The position numbers and the translations under genes are program-made. Shown here in pieces: positions 47,531 through 49,511 of a stretch of DNA of 49,511 bases. Source of the DNA: Saccoglossus kowalevskii (lineage: Eukaryota > Hemichordata > Enteropneusta > Harrimaniidae); NCBI RefSeq assembly GCF_000003605.2, contig NW_003133349.1, positions 306,214 to 355,724 of the forward strand, read 5' to 3'. A model generated the notes under the pieces. It was not told the DNA's origin. It searched no databases and worked only from the letters and a program-made list of their open reading frames with translations. Numbering within the stretch: position 1 is the stretch's first letter; each line of letters begins with the position of its first letter.

Positions 47531-48764
47531 CATGTATTTCATCTTGTGATGACACTTGTTTTATTGGACTTTATACCAAACTATTTTATCATTAGCCCCT
47601 TAAAACAGAATAATTGACTGCTATTTATCAAGAGTTAGAAGCAATTTACTGACATTTACCTAATTGATGTAGCTGACAGCTGATCAATGTTTAGCTTTTT
47701 TATGTTCTTGATACCATGTAGCCCTTCCACAACCATTGTCAGTCAGAGTTTCAGCTAAATGAAATATTCAAGGTTTTGGCCGTGATGTCTATTGTATGTG
47801 GACATTTTTCAAACAGGGTGAAGATGGCATTCTGAAGAGTCATGGAGAAAATTAAAATATGCCAATGTAAAACAATTTTATAAACAATTTACCTTTCTGT
47901 AGGTGGTGACATGTTTTGAAATGATGAATAATTCCATTAATAATTAATCTTAGCAATTGGTTGCAAAAATGGATATGAAAAAAACCTGAATGAATGAATG
48001 AATTGAAACTGGTTATGTAGGTCAATGTTGTATGTTTTTATGTTCTTTGTATTGAAGGCCTGTCAAGTAGATGATTACTGGCATAATAAAAATTGTCAGT
48101 TTATTAAGTGCTTTGTACATTATTAGACTTTGAAATATATACTGGTAGTTTTAAATAGTTGTCCTTGTAATGTAACTGATAGTTTTAAGTGTCAACTAGA
48201 GTTCTTAGTCAGGATCAATACTTTTTTTGGCATTGACAATTACAGATTCCATGCACATAACTACATTAATTTGAAAGATTACCAAGATTCAAATATCAAA
48301 CTCAGAATAATTGATTACTGTACTATTATTTGAAACTTTTATACAATTTGTTATGTTATTCTTTAAAGGGATATTGAGACTAATACAGTACATGTAGTAT
48401 TAATTGCGGAACATGCTGGCTAGTACTTTTGCTTACATATGTTGCTGTACTGTTATTTTAAGGAACTTTTGTGCAAGTCGTATGTTATATTATTTTATGA
48501 GGGACATTTAGGGAACATGAATATTTTTTTTTTGTATGTAGTTATGATGACATCATTGTTTTTGTCCATTTTGGTCAGAATTGCTCCCACCTAATTTTAA
48601 TCGATATTTTTCAAGCAACATGTATATATTCTCACATTGTTTCAGGAATTTCATGAAATCAAAAGTGAAAACAGGACAAACAAAGATTATATTGTGGTAC
48701 ATGTTGTAGCTCAAAACATTATTTTTGGGTTATTTCCTTGCTTATGATGATGGTCAGTTTTGAT

Positions 48765-48888
48765 GAAGTACATGTACGGGTAACCCACTACTATATCCCG
48801 CTCTATGAAGTACATATACGGGTAACCCACTACTATATCCCGCTCTGTGAAGTACATGTACGAGTAACCCACTACTATATCCCTCTCT
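48765..48888. repeat. 42-bp tandem repeat, 3 copies
   Basis: Units begin GAAGTACATGTACGGGTAAC and continue CCACTACTATATCCCGCTCT; starts at 48765, 48807 and 48849. Forty-two is a multiple of three, so peptide-like repeats appear in both strands' frames; they are not genes. Confidence 0.95.
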
Positions 48889-49368
48889 GGAAGATCAACA
48901 TTTCGACATTGAACTATGAAAACAGACAAATTCAAAATCAAGTCATTACATTTTTTGGGACAGATGTTTGATTCACCCCTTTCACGCACATCTCACTGTG
49001 AGTGGAAAATCACCTATTAGTTTGTTACCTTCCCTGTTTTTTTTGGCGCTTTAATATTGTGAAAGTCTACAATAGTTTCCCTATGTTTAGTAATATAATA
49101 CTGCGGGGGAAATTAGAGGAGATTTCAACCAATTTCATTTCCTGTCATTTTATTGCTTCAATAGACGAGTCAGAAGAAATAAATTACTGTGAAAGTGAAA
49201 CCATATTAAACCTGAATTGAATTGTGATTGGTTAGCCGGTATTTTATAATGAGAAAAATGAAAACATCTGATTCTCACTGTTTATGAATGGCAATGGTCT
49301 CCCTTTTATGATAATTACGTTCCAAAATTTAAGCCTTAGCGCAAATACAATGTCTGTCTGCTAACTTG

Positions 49369-49505
49369 AGTTACCATATTTCTTTTATTAGTAGTGCATA
49401 TTTTAATGATCCTCATTAAAATAAATATACCGTACTAGTATTTTTGGTGTACAAATAAATGTATGTACGCTTCTAGTAGAGAAAATTATGCGGCATATGG
49501 TAACT
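49369..49505. mobile_element. CTCTATTAG-family inverted-repeat element at window end
   Basis: AGTTACCATAT at 49369-49379 is the exact reverse complement of ATATGGTAACT at 49495-49505. Internal CTTTTATTAGTAGTGCAT faces ATGTACGCTTCTAGTAGAG. Non-coding, 137 bp. Confidence 0.6.
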
Positions 49506-49511
49506 TACACC

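Larger units (their letters stand above)
42373..49511 (+). other. Par-3 intron 2, incomplete (at least 7.1 kb)
   Basis: Begins GTAATG and continues to the window end. Contains the 32-bp array, two smaller tandem repeats and several short inverted-repeat elements. I searched the forward frames for the next Par-3 exon and did not see it. 45930-46830 and 46895-48760 hold no other feature I can support, apart from the element half copy at 47462-47530. Confidence 0.85.

Noticed and set aside
47812-47860. Third Par-3 exon after the CAG at 47817
   Set aside because: The frame after the acceptor-like CAG (GEDGILKSHGEN) closes after 12 codons and does not match the expected DRLVAVF region.

Overview
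The window is eukaryotic nuclear DNA from an animal, most likely a marine invertebrate (mollusc-like lophotrochozoan or invertebrate deuterostome; I cannot decide which). Reasons: spliced genes with GT-AG introns, AT-rich sequence, very long introns, frequent TACATGTA-type words, many short inverted-repeat elements and minisatellites, and two recognisable animal genes. No bacterial, viral or retroviral gene was recognised.

Layout. 1-632: tandem dimer of a 323-bp repeat. 633-4170: intergenic. 4174-6128: a complete three-exon interleukin-17 family cytokine gene on the + strand, with a TATA box and an NF-kB-type site just upstream. About 6900-13000: intergenic, with two possible terminal exons of unrecognised minus-strand genes (8421-8609, 10324-10443) and ancient-looking repeats. 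13071-13277: a 68-codon reading frame of uncertain status. 13603-13722: first coding exon of Par-3 (PARD3), the cell-polarity scaffold. 13723-42267: Par-3 intron 1 (28.5 kb). 42268-42372: second Par-3 coding exon. 42373 to the end: Par-3 intron 2, running off the window.

The two Par-3 exons give residues 1-75, nearly all of the N-terminal oligomerisation domain; PDZ domains and the aPKC-binding region lie beyond the window. Intron 1 holds three large minisatellites (26-, 33- and 28-bp units), a 50-bp x4 repeat, several duplications, and at least three families of short non-autonomous inverted-repeat elements. A fourth large minisatellite (32-bp unit, about 40 copies) is in intron 2. The longest reading frames in the window lie in the 32- and 33-bp arrays and are artefacts of repetition, not genes.

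Less certain but worth checking: a candidate alternative first exon at 34604-34729 whose phase would splice onto Par-3 exon 2, and a minus-strand cysteine-rich exon at 38569-38744 resembling the second half of an activin/TGF-beta receptor or Ly6-type three-finger domain, nested antisense in intron 1. By eye CpG is much rarer in the Par-3 gene body than in the 2.7-14 kb flank, which fits germline gene-body methylation; the 26-bp array is a CpG-dense exception.
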